The notes beneath the pieces are model-generated. The model saw nothing but the letters and a program-made list of their open reading frames with translations. It ran no database searches and had not been told where the DNA came from. This document shows, piece after piece, positions 55,001-62,315 of a stretch of DNA of 64,000 nt (the stretch's first letter is position 1; each line of letters opens with the position of its first letter). Origin of the DNA: JAXGYV01 sp040772045 (lineage in GTDB: Bacteria > Actinomycetota > Thermoleophilia > UBA2241). The stretch covers positions 270,081-334,080 of the forward strand of contig JAXGYV010000001.1 of the NCBI GenBank assembly GCA_040772045.1. The letters are read 5' to 3'. A program made the translations under genes and the position numbers.

Positions 55001-55303
55001 TCACTCCGGCAGTTCGAGCTGTCGCTCACTGCGCCAGACGCGGACTATACGAACACGGTCTTCGCTGAGCCGGTAAACGATACGGAAGGGTGGATGGATG
55101 ATCTCGCGCAGTTGGACGAGACCGAACTCCGGCACCACACGACCGCTCTCGGGATAGTCGGCGAGATGCTCAGCGTGAGCGACGATCTCGCGCAGCAAGC
55201 GCTCGCCAACTACGGGCACCTGTTGGCCGGCGTACCAGACGCGAATCGCCTCGAGATCCGCGACAGCAGAGGCGGCGAAGCTGATGCGAGTCCGGCCCGG
55301 CAC
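55001..55303 (-). CDS. ParE/RelE-family toxin
   Basis: The 100-residue protein has the RelE/ParE fold pattern: ISFAASAVADLEAIRVWYAG, HAEHLADYPESGRVVPEFG, REIIHPPFRIVYRLSEDRV and a C-terminal RIVRVWRSERQLEL. Toxins of this kind cut ribosome-bound mRNA (RelE) or poison gyrase (ParE). The GTG at 55303 is one base after the antitoxin stop. This is the only toxin gene in the array that looks fully intact. Confidence 0.87.
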   Translation of the reverse strand: MPGRTRISFAASAVADLEAIRVWYAGQQVPVVGERLLREIVAHAEHLADYPESGRVVPEFGLVQLREIIHPPFRIVYRLSEDRVRIVRVWRSERQLELPE

Positions 55304-55304
55304 G

Positions 55305-55580
55305 CTAGTCGAGGCCGAGCCGCTGCTTGACGTCAGCGAGGTCGAGCTCACGCCCCGCCTCTAGATCGACGATGCCTTTGACGACGGCGCGCAGGAAGGA
55401 CCGCTCCTCTGCCTCTGCCTCGTATTCGGTGAGTGCCTGCACAACGGCGACGCCCCGACCCCGGCTGGTGAGGAGCACCGGCCGGTGGGTCTCGTCGACC
55501 TGGTGCACGACCCTGCCAGGGTTGGCCTTCAGGTCCGTGAGCGGCACGACATCTTCGGAGAACTTGGGTGCGCTACGCAT
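55305..55580 (-). CDS. Phd/YefM-family antitoxin
   Basis: The 91-residue protein begins with the Phd/YefM DNA-binding pattern (EDVVPLTDLKANPGRVVHQV, then RPVLLTSRGRGVAVVQAL) and ends with an acidic toxin-binding tail. It lies upstream of the toxin, the normal order for this family, and should autoregulate the pair. Confidence 0.88.
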   Translation of the reverse strand: MRSAPKFSEDVVPLTDLKANPGRVVHQVDETHRPVLLTSRGRGVAVVQALTEYEAEAEERSFLRAVVKGIVDLEAGRELDLADVKQRLGLD

Positions 55581-55682
55581 TGACCCTCCGCTTGGAGCCC
55601 AGTGTACGACACCGATGATAGCACCAGCTTACAGGCCCGGGAAGAGGACGCTCCGTCTGGATAGTCACCCGACCCTGGGTTC

Positions 55683-55773
55683 GCCGAACCGCATCGCGGA
55701 TAAGCTGCGAACGCGCCGTCCTCCCGTGAGGTCGTCGGCGCCGCGACGAGCCAGCTTGATCCGCTTGTTCGGT
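55683..55773 (-). repeat. attC site
   Basis: Boxes ACCGAAC and GTTCGGC, 91 bp; arms GCGGATAAGCTGCGAACGCG and GACGAGCCAGCTTGATCCGC. Confidence 0.82.
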
Positions 55774-55802
55774 CGATCTGCGACGTGCTCGAACACGAGG
55801 CT

Positions 55803-55913
55803 TTACCCTGAGGAGCGGCGGCGGCGTGTGAATCGAACCGCAAACAAGACGGCCATCACCATGAGGACGATGATCACCGCGAACGCGGCGAGCGTCCAGA
55901 TCGTCAAAAGCAC
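55803..55913 (-). CDS. 36-residue single-span membrane microprotein
   Basis: A GTG behind GAGGAAGGCGG opens a frame of 36 codons encoding one hydrophobic helix (LAAFAVIIVLMVMAVLF) and a basic end (RFTRRRRSSG). It is the only gene that fits this cassette between sites 55683 and 55941. Length and topology resemble type I toxins and other small membrane effectors; the function is unknown. Confidence 0.6.
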   Translation of the reverse strand: MLLTIWTLAAFAVIIVLMVMAVLFAVRFTRRRRSSG

Positions 55914-55940
55914 TGTGCACCGCCTTCCTCGAGACCTTCG

Positions 55941-56029
55941 GCCTAACGCGTGGCGGATGAGCTGCCGGCCTGCTCGCTGTGGACATTACCATACACTGTG
56001 AGCCGGTCTGCTCGATCCGCTTGCCGGGC
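55941..56029 (-). repeat. attC site
   Basis: Boxes GCCCGGC and GTTAGGC; arms GCGGATGAGCTGCCGGC and GCCGGTCTGCTCGATCCGC. Confidence 0.78.
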
Positions 56030-56139
56030 CGGGCTGCTTGGCAGACGCCACCCTGGTTCTGACGCGTATGTGGTAAGTTTCACACAAAATGTTAGAATGA
56101 CATCACTTACGAGCGCGGCATTTGGACCCGGGAGGAATC

Positions 56140-56538
56140 GTGAAGAAGCTGCTGGCCATGTTCACCGCGTGCGCGTTCGCGGCAATCGGTCTCGTGGCGT
56201 GGGTACTCGGCAACTCGATGCATAGAGGCCCATGGGAGCTGGCATTCTCGCTTGTGCTTCTGCTGCTGGTCTGCTCTATTGCGATCATGGGTGTACGGAA
56301 GCTGCGCGCCCGTCGCGCGGATGAACCAACCGAAGACGAGCTATCCAAGATGATGATGATGGAGGCCTCGTCGCACGCGTACTATGTTTCCATCTACCTC
56401 TGGTTCGCCCTGATGCTTGCCAACAGCAGACTCCATCTCAGGTCTGAGTCCCTGATTGGCGTAGGCATTTCTGGGATGGCTCTCGCGTTTTTGGCGTCCT
56501 GGATCTGGGCGAAAACGGTGGCACGCCACGATGACTAA
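56140..56538 (+). CDS. DUF2178-type membrane protein
   Basis: From the GTG at 56140 behind GGGAGGAATC, the 132-residue product has four membrane helices (LLAMFTACAFAAIGLVAWVL, ELAFSLVLLLLVCSIAIM and two more) with a charged loop RRADEPTEDELSKMMM. DUF2178 proteins are typically paired with a small YgzD-like HTH regulator, which overlaps its 3' end here. It runs rightward, against most cassettes. Confidence 0.75.
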   Translation: MKKLLAMFTACAFAAIGLVAWVLGNSMHRGPWELAFSLVLLLLVCSIAIMGVRKLRARRADEPTEDELSKMMMMEASSHAYYVSIYLWFALMLANSRLHLRSESLIGVGISGMALAFLASWIWAKTVARHDD

Positions 56539-56749
56539 CCGAATTAAGGAGCTCCGGGCGAGACACAATCTGTCGCAGCTTGAACTTGCGCGCCTCGTCG
56601 GAGTTAGGCGGGAGACGATCGTGTTCCTCGAGAAGGGCAGGTACAACCCCTCCCTTAGGCTCGCCCATGGTGTCGCTCGCTGCTTCAACCTGCCGATCGA
56701 AGGTGTCTTCATATTCGACGATGAAACCGACGCCAACCATGCCGGTTGA
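56531..56749 (+). CDS. XRE-family regulator, YgzD type
   Basis: The 72-residue protein is almost all HTH: MTNRIKELRARHNLSQLELA, then GVRRETIVFLEKGRYNPS and a C-terminal IEGVFIFDDE. It is of the short group that accompanies DUF2178 membrane proteins. Its ATG lies eight bases inside the upstream gene, so translation is coupled. It probably represses or activates its own pair. Confidence 0.9.
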   Translation: MTNRIKELRARHNLSQLELARLVGVRRETIVFLEKGRYNPSLRLAHGVARCFNLPIEGVFIFDDETDANHAG

Positions 56750-56767
56750 TACGCCACATTGTTAGTC
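56732..56767 (-). repeat. Short attC-like site
   Basis: Boxes GACTAAC and GGTTGGC only 36 bases apart, overlapping the end of the XRE gene. The decayed DUF4272 gene stops 11 bases beyond it. Confidence 0.3.
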
Positions 56768-56777
56768 AGATTCTCTT

Positions 56778-57221
56778 TCAACAACGTGGTCCTGGAGGCA
56801 CCTGACACAGCTGGAGCCAGGTGTCGAGGGGCACATAGTCCCAGTCCTCCGGGCTGAAGAGCCACTCTAGAGCCTGCCTGCGTTGCGGCGCACTCGCCAT
56901 GTCAACCTTCGGCAACCGGCGACCTTTGAACATGGCTTCGGCCGCCGCCCAATGCAGGCACTACACGAGATCCCTTGTGAGCAGCAGCTCGCCTACCCCC
57001 CTGAGTTCGGCCCGGCTTCGCCACTCTGCAGCAGGTTCGACAACATGCAGGTCAGGAAACGAGTGGACCAGGCCATCAGGGCAGGTCTTGCGGAAGTCCA
57101 TCTGGCCCGCGAGCACCACCGTCCACATCAGACCGAACACCGCCTCGACCCTGATCTTCCAGTCGCGCCAATGGCGTCGACACCCATGGAGGAGCTTGGC
57201 CTCCCCTGGAGTGAGCTTTAA
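56778..57221 (-). pseudogene. DUF4272-family gene, truncated and with an internal stop
   Basis: Residues KLTPGEAKLLHG, RVEAVFGLMWTVVLAGQMDF, CLHWAAAEAMFKGRRLPK and ALEWLFSPEDWDYVPLDTW follow the intact copy at 50992. A TAG at 56961-56963 replaces the tyrosine of its YCLHW block, and the first half of the gene is missing: the reading frame runs into a partial attC at 57222. It is a decayed cassette. Confidence 0.75.
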
Positions 57222-57262
57222 GCCGCGTCGCGAAGCGGCGTCGTTTGAATAAGTTGTTAGGC
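57222..57262 (-). repeat. Truncated attC site (CGCGAAGCG type)
   Basis: First box GCCTAAC and the hairpin GCCGCGTCGCGAAGCGGC are present; the second box is missing, replaced by the interior of the DUF4272 gene. Confidence 0.65.
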
Positions 57263-57309
57263 CTGATTGGATCTTCCCCACTTCCTTGAGCGCCCGGGTA
57301 ATCCCCTCA

Positions 57310-58056
57310 TCATCGCGGCATCAGCGCGAACACACCCCAGCCCAGGTATTCACGCGTGTAAGCGGCGTAGCGCTCGGGTTCCGAGGTCAGTTGGGCTCGA
57401 ACCTCTTCCGCGAGCTCGTCGTCGGGATTGGCTTCAAGCCATCGGCGCATGGTGAGCCATTTGGCCGCCTCGTATCTGTCCCAGCCGTCCTGGTCGGCTA
57501 GAACCATTTCAACGACATCGTAGCCAAGGTAGCCGAAAGACGCGAGAAGTTCTGGAAGCATGAGAAAGTCGGAGATTGAGTTGGCAAGACACCCCTTGGC
57601 AACATCTTCCGTCGGCGGTAACTGCCGCCAGTAGGGCTCGCCGATGAGGATGATCCCTCCGGTTCGCAGGCTCCGCGCCAGAAGCTCGATAGTGCCGACG
57701 ACTCCACCGGCGATCCAAGTGGCACCGACACAGGCTGCCACACCGACCTTCTCGTCAGAGACATAGCCGGCAGCATCGCCATGGATGAACTTGACTTGAT
57801 GGGCGACGCCGATCTCTTCAGCGCGGAGTTTCGCTTGCTCGGTGAACAACGGACTCAGGTCGATGCCAGTGCCGATGACGCCGTGATCGCGCGCCCAGGT
57901 GCACAGCATCTCCCCCGAACCGCTGCCGAGGTCGAGCACTCGGGCCCCCGATTCCAGGCGCAGCGCAGCGCCGAGCGTGGCGAGCTTTTCGGGCGTGATC
58001 GGGTTGTGGATGCGGTGAGCACTCTCGGCGATGGTGAATATTCGTGGAATGTCCAC
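57310..58056 (-). CDS. Class I SAM-dependent methyltransferase
   Basis: The 248-residue protein has the start DIPRIFTIAESAHRIHNP, motif I ARVLDLGSGSGEMLCTWA and acidic GIDLSPLF; the C-terminal half includes GEPYWRQLPPTEDVA. It resembles cassette-borne and chromosomal methyltransferases of unknown substrate. The GTG at 58056 has AGGAG eleven bases upstream. The next gene is 53 bases away without an attC in between, so both share one cassette. Confidence 0.82.
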   Translation of the reverse strand: MDIPRIFTIAESAHRIHNPITPEKLATLGAALRLESGARVLDLGSGSGEMLCTWARDHGVIGTGIDLSPLFTEQAKLRAEEIGVAHQVKFIHGDAAGYVSDEKVGVAACVGATWIAGGVVGTIELLARSLRTGGIILIGEPYWRQLPPTEDVAKGCLANSISDFLMLPELLASFGYLGYDVVEMVLADQDGWDRYEAAKWLTMRRWLEANPDDELAEEVRAQLTSEPERYAAYTREYLGWGVFALMPR

Positions 58057-58109
58057 TGTGGAAATCTCCTGACGGATGTGAATAGGGCACGCTACCGCGC
58101 ATCTTCTGC

Positions 58110-58646
58110 CTAGATCTGCGTGGCACCGGCAAACTCCTCGCCCATCTGCGAGCGTAACGTCTGCAGGGCGCTCTGGTCGATAACGGCACGAACAGCCGGT
58201 GAGGTGCCCACCTGCGCTTCCTCCACGTAGATCACGATGAGACGGTCTCTGGCGAACACGTGCGGCGACCCTACCCACTCGACCTGTATCCAGTTGCCGT
58301 CGGCTTGCGGATAGCCGGTACCTCCCGTATCGACCTGAGAGGCGGCGGCGGAGGCAGCGGCGGCAGTGGGGAAGGTGAAGACCTCAACAGTCGCTCCGTC
58401 GGCGAGCAACCGCGCATGCGTCGCCATGCCCTCGAAGGGTGGCGAACTACCGCCATCCGTGGTGGAGACCGACAGCCCGGCGGCCTTCAGTGCATCGGCA
58501 AGCGCCTTGCAAGAGTAGGTCGACCCACCGGAAGAAGCCGTGGTGGCCGTGGTGGCGGAGGGCATTACACCACTGCCGCAGGCGATCGTGAACATCACGG
58601 TAACGAGCAGCACTAACCCGGCGAGCAGTCGCCACAGGCAGCTCAC
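58110..58646 (-). CDS. Lipoprotein of unknown function
   Basis: The GTG at 58646 opens a signal peptide (LLAGLVLLVTVMFTIACGSG) with a lipobox ending in IAC, so the mature 155-residue protein is membrane-anchored outside the cytoplasm. A Thr/Ser linker is followed by CKALADALKAAGLSVSTTDG and a beta-rich region. No family recognised. Confidence 0.7.
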   Translation of the reverse strand: MSCLWRLLAGLVLLVTVMFTIACGSGVMPSATTATTASSGGSTYSCKALADALKAAGLSVSTTDGGSSPPFEGMATHARLLADGATVEVFTFPTAAAASAAASQVDTGGTGYPQADGNWIQVEWVGSPHVFARDRLIVIYVEEAQVGTSPAVRAVIDQSALQTLRSQMGEEFAGATQI

Positions 58647-58661
58647 GCACTCCCCCTGGCC

Positions 58662-58728
58662 ATCGAACGGTGAGCGGGATGAACTCTGCCGCGCGGTGCG
58701 CGACATGTGCTCGATCCCGTTGTTCGCC
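58662..58728 (-). repeat. attC site
   Basis: Boxes GGCGAAC and GTTCGAT; core CCGCGCGGTGCGCG with arms GAGCGGGATGAACTC and TGTGCTCGATCCCG. Confidence 0.78.
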
Positions 58729-58734
58729 CATGTC

Positions 58735-59075
58735 TCACTGGCGTTCGCGCCAGCAGAACGGTCGACGATGCTGATGTGCCACGGCGAGCACGATCACTGC
58801 CTCATCGAGCACCAGATACATCACCGAATACGGAGGGCCGAGATGAGCTTCGTGCGTACCGGGCCGAGAGCCAACGGGCAGACTTCGGGGAACCGCAGGA
58901 TCTGTTGCGAGGCGCGCTCGACTTCGCCAATGAAGGCCGAGCCAAGTCCACACTCTTCGCCATCGTAGGAGGCGGCAGCCTCAGCGAGCTCGCGCAGTGC
59001 GCGGCTCATCCGCGCGCGATTGGGAAGGTCGAGATCGAGAACCTCACGCCGCAGTTCGTCGATCGTCATCGCCAC
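58735..59075 (-). pseudogene. Antitoxin-ParE fusion with a frameshift
   Basis: The first 28 residues (TIDELRREVLDLDLPNRARM) match the start of addiction-module antitoxins, and then the frame enters a ParE toxin (GLGSAFIGEVERASQQILRF) without the antitoxin's end. At 58821 a stop interrupts; the ParE tail continues in another frame (SVMYLVLDEAVIVLAVAHQH) to 58735, next to its attC box. An internal deletion plus a small indel explain this structure. Confidence 0.62.
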
Positions 59076-59156
59076 ACCCCACGTTGGAGGGTCCGTCTAA
59101 CTTCATTGTACTTCTGCCCCTATCTCGGTCCAATAGAGCATTGGAACCAACGTTGG

Positions 59157-59229
59157 TGCTAACCGCGAAGCACATGCGCGGCAACTAGCGGCAACCCGCA
59201 GGGTTGCCCGTCTCGATGGGCTTTCCGCC
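59157..59229 (-). repeat. attC site
   Basis: Second box GTTAGCA; first box GGCGGAA degenerate. Core GGCAACCCGCAGGGTTGCC is a perfect hairpin. Confidence 0.65.
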
Positions 59230-59267
59230 GATCGATGGCCGCACGAAGACGTCGCCGCCATCACCAA

Positions 59268-59606
59268 CTAGTTCACCGCCCATACAATGGCCACGAACAG
59301 GCCAAAGGCAGCCGGAATGCAGGGCATCCCGAGTGCGACAAGGCCCACAACGCGACTCCATCTCCACTTCATCCGAGTCCAGACCGCGGCCACGACCAGA
59401 AGCAGCAACGCCGACATGCACCAGAGGTCCAGGAAGGCTACGTAGGGATTCGTCCAGTATTCACGGATGTCCCAAATCACGATGACGGCCAGCGGATCTA
59501 CGAGACTGAGTGCGAACACCCACATCGGGAATCGCCCCAACTCCAGCGCCACCACGAGACAGGCGAGGGGTAACAGCGAGACCACGACGAGGAGTAAACG
59601 ATTCAT
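59268..59606 (-). CDS. Four-helix membrane protein, unknown
   Basis: The 112-residue protein has four membrane helices (LLLVVVSLLPLACLVVAL, WVFALSLVDPLAVIVIW, LLLLVVAAVWT, VGLVALGMPCIPAAFGLFVA). No family recognised. It is the only gene of its cassette. Confidence 0.65.
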   Translation of the reverse strand: MNRLLLVVVSLLPLACLVVALELGRFPMWVFALSLVDPLAVIVIWDIREYWTNPYVAFLDLWCMSALLLLVVAAVWTRMKWRWSRVVGLVALGMPCIPAAFGLFVAIVWAVN

Positions 59607-59651
59607 CGCCGCGTCAGCCTTTGCTCTTGTGATTGAGATTCTGGTTCATGC

Positions 59652-59709
59652 GTCTAACCTGAGTTAAGCCGCACCGCGAAGCGGCGTCGGCTTGGACGAA
59701 TTGTTAGGC
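59652..59709 (-). repeat. attC site (canonical, CGCGAAGCG type)
   Basis: Boxes GCCTAAC and GTTAGAC, 58 bp; core GCCGCACCGCGAAGCGGCG. The preceding gene's TAA stop is in the first box. This type is well known from other cassette arrays. Confidence 0.9.
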
Positions 59710-60078
59710 GCGGCCGTCGTTATCTGGCTGCGCTGGAGTCTGGTGGTGCAGTACCAGCTGCCACTGTCCGCCTGCACAAACGTACGTGGAACTGCACTGG
59801 GCATGATAGGGCGTACTGGGCGCTTCTCGACCCGCAGCCACGGCATATACAAGTACCGCCGTGTCCGGGTTCGGACGAATGAGTCGCTTCGAATGGAACG
59901 CCACATGCTGCCACCGAGTGCCGGCTTGGATCGATGTGATCGTGTTCAGCCGGTCAAGAATCCCCGCAGGGAAGGGGAGAACCATCAGTGCCTCTGGCGC
60001 GAGCATCCGCTCATAGAACTCTGCGCCACCAAGCCAGAACTGTTCCTCAAATTGCCACAATTCCTCACCCTGGGTCAT
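59704..60078 (-). CDS. SnoaL/NTF2-like (DUF4440) protein
   Basis: The 124-residue protein matches the small cone-shaped NTF2-like fold: LWQFEEQFWLGGAEFYERML, VLPFPAGILDR, then STYVCAGGQWQLVLHHQTP. Such domains bind or transform small molecules. The ATG follows GGAGG. Its stop (GCC-TAA) lies inside GCCTAAC. Confidence 0.82.
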   Translation of the reverse strand: MTQGEELWQFEEQFWLGGAEFYERMLAPEALMVLPFPAGILDRLNTITSIQAGTRWQHVAFHSKRLIRPNPDTAVLVYAVAAGREAPSTPYHAQCSSTYVCAGGQWQLVLHHQTPAQPDNDGRA

Positions 60079-60103
60079 CACGCCTCCAGTCAACGGTTGC
60101 CGC

Positions 60104-60130
60104 GCCTAACGCCTACGGCGCCGCCGAAGC
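60104..60130 (-). repeat. Half attC site
   Basis: Only the second box GTTAGGC and part of an arm remain; the first box is missing. Confidence 0.35.
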
Positions 60131-60582
60131 TTGCCCACGTCGGCCTGGACACCGTCATTATCCCGCCTCTTGATAACATACCGGACCTTCGTTCCAAGGC
60201 CCTTACCTCTCACCAAGGAGCCGATCTCACCCGCCTCGAGAGACACCTCTGTGTGCGGACTGTCGCCCGCCCAGAGCGCCTCAAGAACAAGGGGTCTCGG
60301 CCCATGCTGGACAAGTGCCTCAAGGGTGCGAGCCAACGGCTCTACAACTTCGGGGCGCATCGCCCATGTCTCGGAGCTCCAGTCGGCATCGTCGGCAAGC
60401 ATGCTGCAGGCACAACCTCCATCCTCGGTAATGAACACCTGCGCCGGCTTGCTCTCAGCCCAGGACCAGCGCGAAGGATGTTCAACGTCCACGCGCAGCC
60501 CAAACCTGGACGCAACATGTGCGGCCGTTGAAAGGTCGTCACGTTCGGATGCATCAGCCTGGATCGAGATCGTCAGGCACAT
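60106..60582 (-). CDS. Cassette protein of unknown function, extended into attC
   Basis: The 158-residue protein reads MCLTISIQADASERDDLSTA, CACSMLADDADWSSETW and RGKGLGTKVRYVIKR and ends GKLRRRRRR. The arginine tail is encoded by the broken attC, so the natural stop was probably lost with the first attC box. No family recognised. Confidence 0.6.
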   Translation of the reverse strand: MCLTISIQADASERDDLSTAAHVASRFGLRVDVEHPSRWSWAESKPAQVFITEDGGCACSMLADDADWSSETWAMRPEVVEPLARTLEALVQHGPRPLVLEALWAGDSPHTEVSLEAGEIGSLVRGKGLGTKVRYVIKRRDNDGVQADVGKLRRRRRR

Positions 60583-60613
60583 TGCTCAGCCCCTTGGTCG
60601 GGAAACGCACCGC

Positions 60614-60688
60614 GCATAACCTGCGCGAGCTGCGGTCTGAGCTTACTACAGACACCGTTGATCGCGTCAGGTGATGTGCTTGTTAGAC
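60614..60688 (-). repeat. attC site
   Basis: Boxes GTCTAAC and GTTATGC; CTGAGCTTACTACAGACACC core is nearly identical to 62870. Confidence 0.88.
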
Positions 60689-60702
60689 CCGCTAGACGCA
60701 GA

Positions 60703-60975
60703 TCACGTCTCCGACGATCGAGCAACGAGTCTTACCTTGAAGACGACGTTGCCATTGTCTGGGCACGCCATCTTGGTCTTGCAAAGTGGATCCTCCTCGT
60801 ACTCGAAACGAGCGCCGGACCCAAGAGCCACCAGGATCGGGAAGAGGGTCGTATAGGCACCGCCGCAGAAGGCATCGGGTGTGTCGAGACCGGCGAACCG
60901 GAACCTGTCGCCCACACAGTAGCCATGAGAGCAGTGTCCGTTCAGCTGTTCTACCTCGACATCAAAGATTCGCAT
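60703..60975 (-). CDS. TIGR04076-family protein
   Basis: The 90-residue protein has LNGHCSHGYCVGDRFRFAG, GGAYTTLFPILVALGSGARF and ACPDNGNVVFKVRL, the full TIGR04076 pattern with its conserved cysteines. The family is uncharacterised. The start is the ATG at 60975 behind AGGAATTCCC. Confidence 0.82.
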   Translation of the reverse strand: MRIFDVEVEQLNGHCSHGYCVGDRFRFAGLDTPDAFCGGAYTTLFPILVALGSGARFEYEEDPLCKTKMACPDNGNVVFKVRLVARSSET

Positions 60976-61063
60976 GGGAATTCCTATCGGCAATGTTCGA
61001 ACTCATCTTCCGCAGCCCAGGACCGCTCGCTCGGCCCCACGGCCCAATGGGCTCCATTGCTGG

Positions 61064-61136
61064 GTCTAACGTGGGACGCGTAACCCACGCCGCGCTGCGA
61101 CGTCGCCGCGTGTCTGTTTCGATCTGCTTGTCAGCG
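61064..61136 (-). repeat. attC site
   Basis: Boxes CGCTGAC and GTTAGAC; core CGCGCTGCGACGTCGCCGCG. Confidence 0.75.
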
Positions 61137-61158
61137 GTCACCCCGTCCCCGCTCGAAC

Positions 61159-61383
61159 TTAGCTCGCCTTCTCCAGGCGTTCGGCGATCCAGATCTTGAT
61201 GATGGACTGACGGGTGACGCCCAGCCTATGCGCCTCGCGGTCGAGGGAGTCGATCATCCACACGGGGAAGTCGACATTCACACGCCGCTGTTCACGATTG
61301 GGACGGTGCGCCTTCTCGAGTTCCAGCTCCGAGGTGATGTCCTCGCCTTCATCAAAGCGCTTGTCCAGGTCACTCGCTTTCAT
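61159..61383 (-). CDS. brnA: BrnA-type CopG/RHH antitoxin
   Basis: The 74-residue protein has the N-terminal DLDKRFDEGEDITSELEL and the ribbon-helix-helix VNVDFPVWMIDSLDREAHRL, then LGVTRQSIIKIWIAERLE. It neutralises the BrnT toxin and represses the pair. It overlaps the toxin gene by 14 bases, toxin first, as in known brnTA operons. Confidence 0.85.
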   Translation of the reverse strand: MKASDLDKRFDEGEDITSELELEKAHRPNREQRRVNVDFPVWMIDSLDREAHRLGVTRQSIIKIWIAERLEKAS

Positions 61384-61634
61384 AGATCGCCACCTCCTCG
61401 GGACGTGAGCGGCGTGCGGAGATCAAGCGGATGGATGAGCCACGGTACGTGATGAACGCCGACCAGTGCCTGCCGTCCAGCGTCGCGATGACCAGGAAGC
61501 GTGCCTCGGTCTCGCTGCGGGCGGGGACTTCGACGAGCGCCTCGTCATCCCAGAACACCTGGGCAGCGACCGAAGTCGATGCCGTGCTTGGCTTTGTTGA
61601 CACAGCTTTTACGCTCGTCGAACTCGAACTCCAC
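61370..61634 (-). pseudogene. brnT: BrnT toxin with a one-base insertion
   Basis: The gene opens at GTG 61634 with EFEFDERKSCVNKAKHGIDF, the BrnT start, but then shifts; AAQVFWDDEALVEVPARS and WSAFITYRGSSIRLISARRS, the rest of the toxin, lie in another frame. An extra G near 61570 (TTCGGTCGC for TTCGTCGC) explains it. BrnT is a RelE-like ribonuclease; this copy should be inactive unless frameshifting or a sequence error is involved. Confidence 0.72.
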
Positions 61635-61651
61635 CCTCGACCTCCAGTGCC

Positions 61652-61678
61652 GATAGGGTATGGAAAGTATACCCTATC
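61652..61678 (-). promoter_or_regulatory. Palindromic operator and -10 box of brnTA
   Basis: A perfect 10-base inverted repeat, GATAGGGTAT with a seven-base spacer to ATACCCTATC, lies 17 bases before the brnT start. On the minus strand TATACT (61666-61671) overlaps it, as expected for autorepression by BrnA. Confidence 0.65.
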
Positions 61679-61704
61679 TCCCCCTCTGCGCTTCACGCGT
61701 GCGC

Positions 61705-61791
61705 CGCTAACGTCTGACACATGAGCTGCGAGAGCTCACGCCTCGACGATCGGAAACCCTGCTGCGAGTCTGCTCAAACGCCCTGTTGTGC
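61705..61791 (-). repeat. attC site
   Basis: Boxes GCACAAC and GTTAGCG; arms ACGTCTGACACATGAGCTGCG and GTCTGCTCAAACG, related to 53443. Confidence 0.76.
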
Positions 61792-62193
61792 CTGCAGGCG
61801 ATCACGCAGCTCACCAACGGCACCCCTCCATGCGTCTGGGTCTGACTCCTCCCACAGCTCACACAGCTCCGAGTCGGAGCCAAGCAGACGATCGATGGCG
61901 GCCGTGCCGCGGGCAATCAGCTCGGGGGAGGGCGTCTGCGGATGTGAGGCAACCCAAGAATCAACAGGCTCGGTGGAGGAGTCACTGTAGCCGGTGTTAC
62001 CACGCAGGCGCGCGAGGACCTCACAGGCGGCGAGTGCGTTGGCAGCGGCGTCGGCCTCAAGGTAGTCGGCTCCTACAGCCTCGACCTCCTCGAACGCGGC
62101 CTCGACAAGCGAAAGGTCATCGACTTCGGTCAACTCGAACGACCAGTCGCCAGCCGCGTCGTTCTCAAACGCTCGGACCCCCCACGCTCCCAT
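61774..62193 (-). CDS. DUF4259-family protein
   Basis: The 139-residue protein starts MGAWGVRAFENDAAGDWSFE, the DUF4259 hallmark, and continues as an acidic helical domain (VEAAFEEVEAVGADYLEADA). The family is uncharacterised and common as cassettes. The TGA lies inside the attC site, past the first box. Confidence 0.87.
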   Translation of the reverse strand: MGAWGVRAFENDAAGDWSFELTEVDDLSLVEAAFEEVEAVGADYLEADAAANALAACEVLARLRGNTGYSDSSTEPVDSWVASHPQTPSPELIARGTAAIDRLLGSDSELCELWEESDPDAWRGAVGELRDRLQAQQGV

Positions 62194-62232
62194 TTAGCTC
62201 ACCCCTTCATCCTGTGGGCACAACCGCGGTGT

Positions 62233-62309
62233 GCATAGCCTGCGCGGGCTGCGGCCACAGGGTTACTACAGAAGCCGTCGATCGCCTCAGATTGATGCAC
62301 ATGTTAGAC
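62233..62309 (-). repeat. attC site
   Basis: Box GTCTAAC good; second box GCTATGC one base off. Core related to 60614 (GGGTTACTACAGAAGCC). Confidence 0.76.
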
Positions 62310-62315
62310 GCCCCT

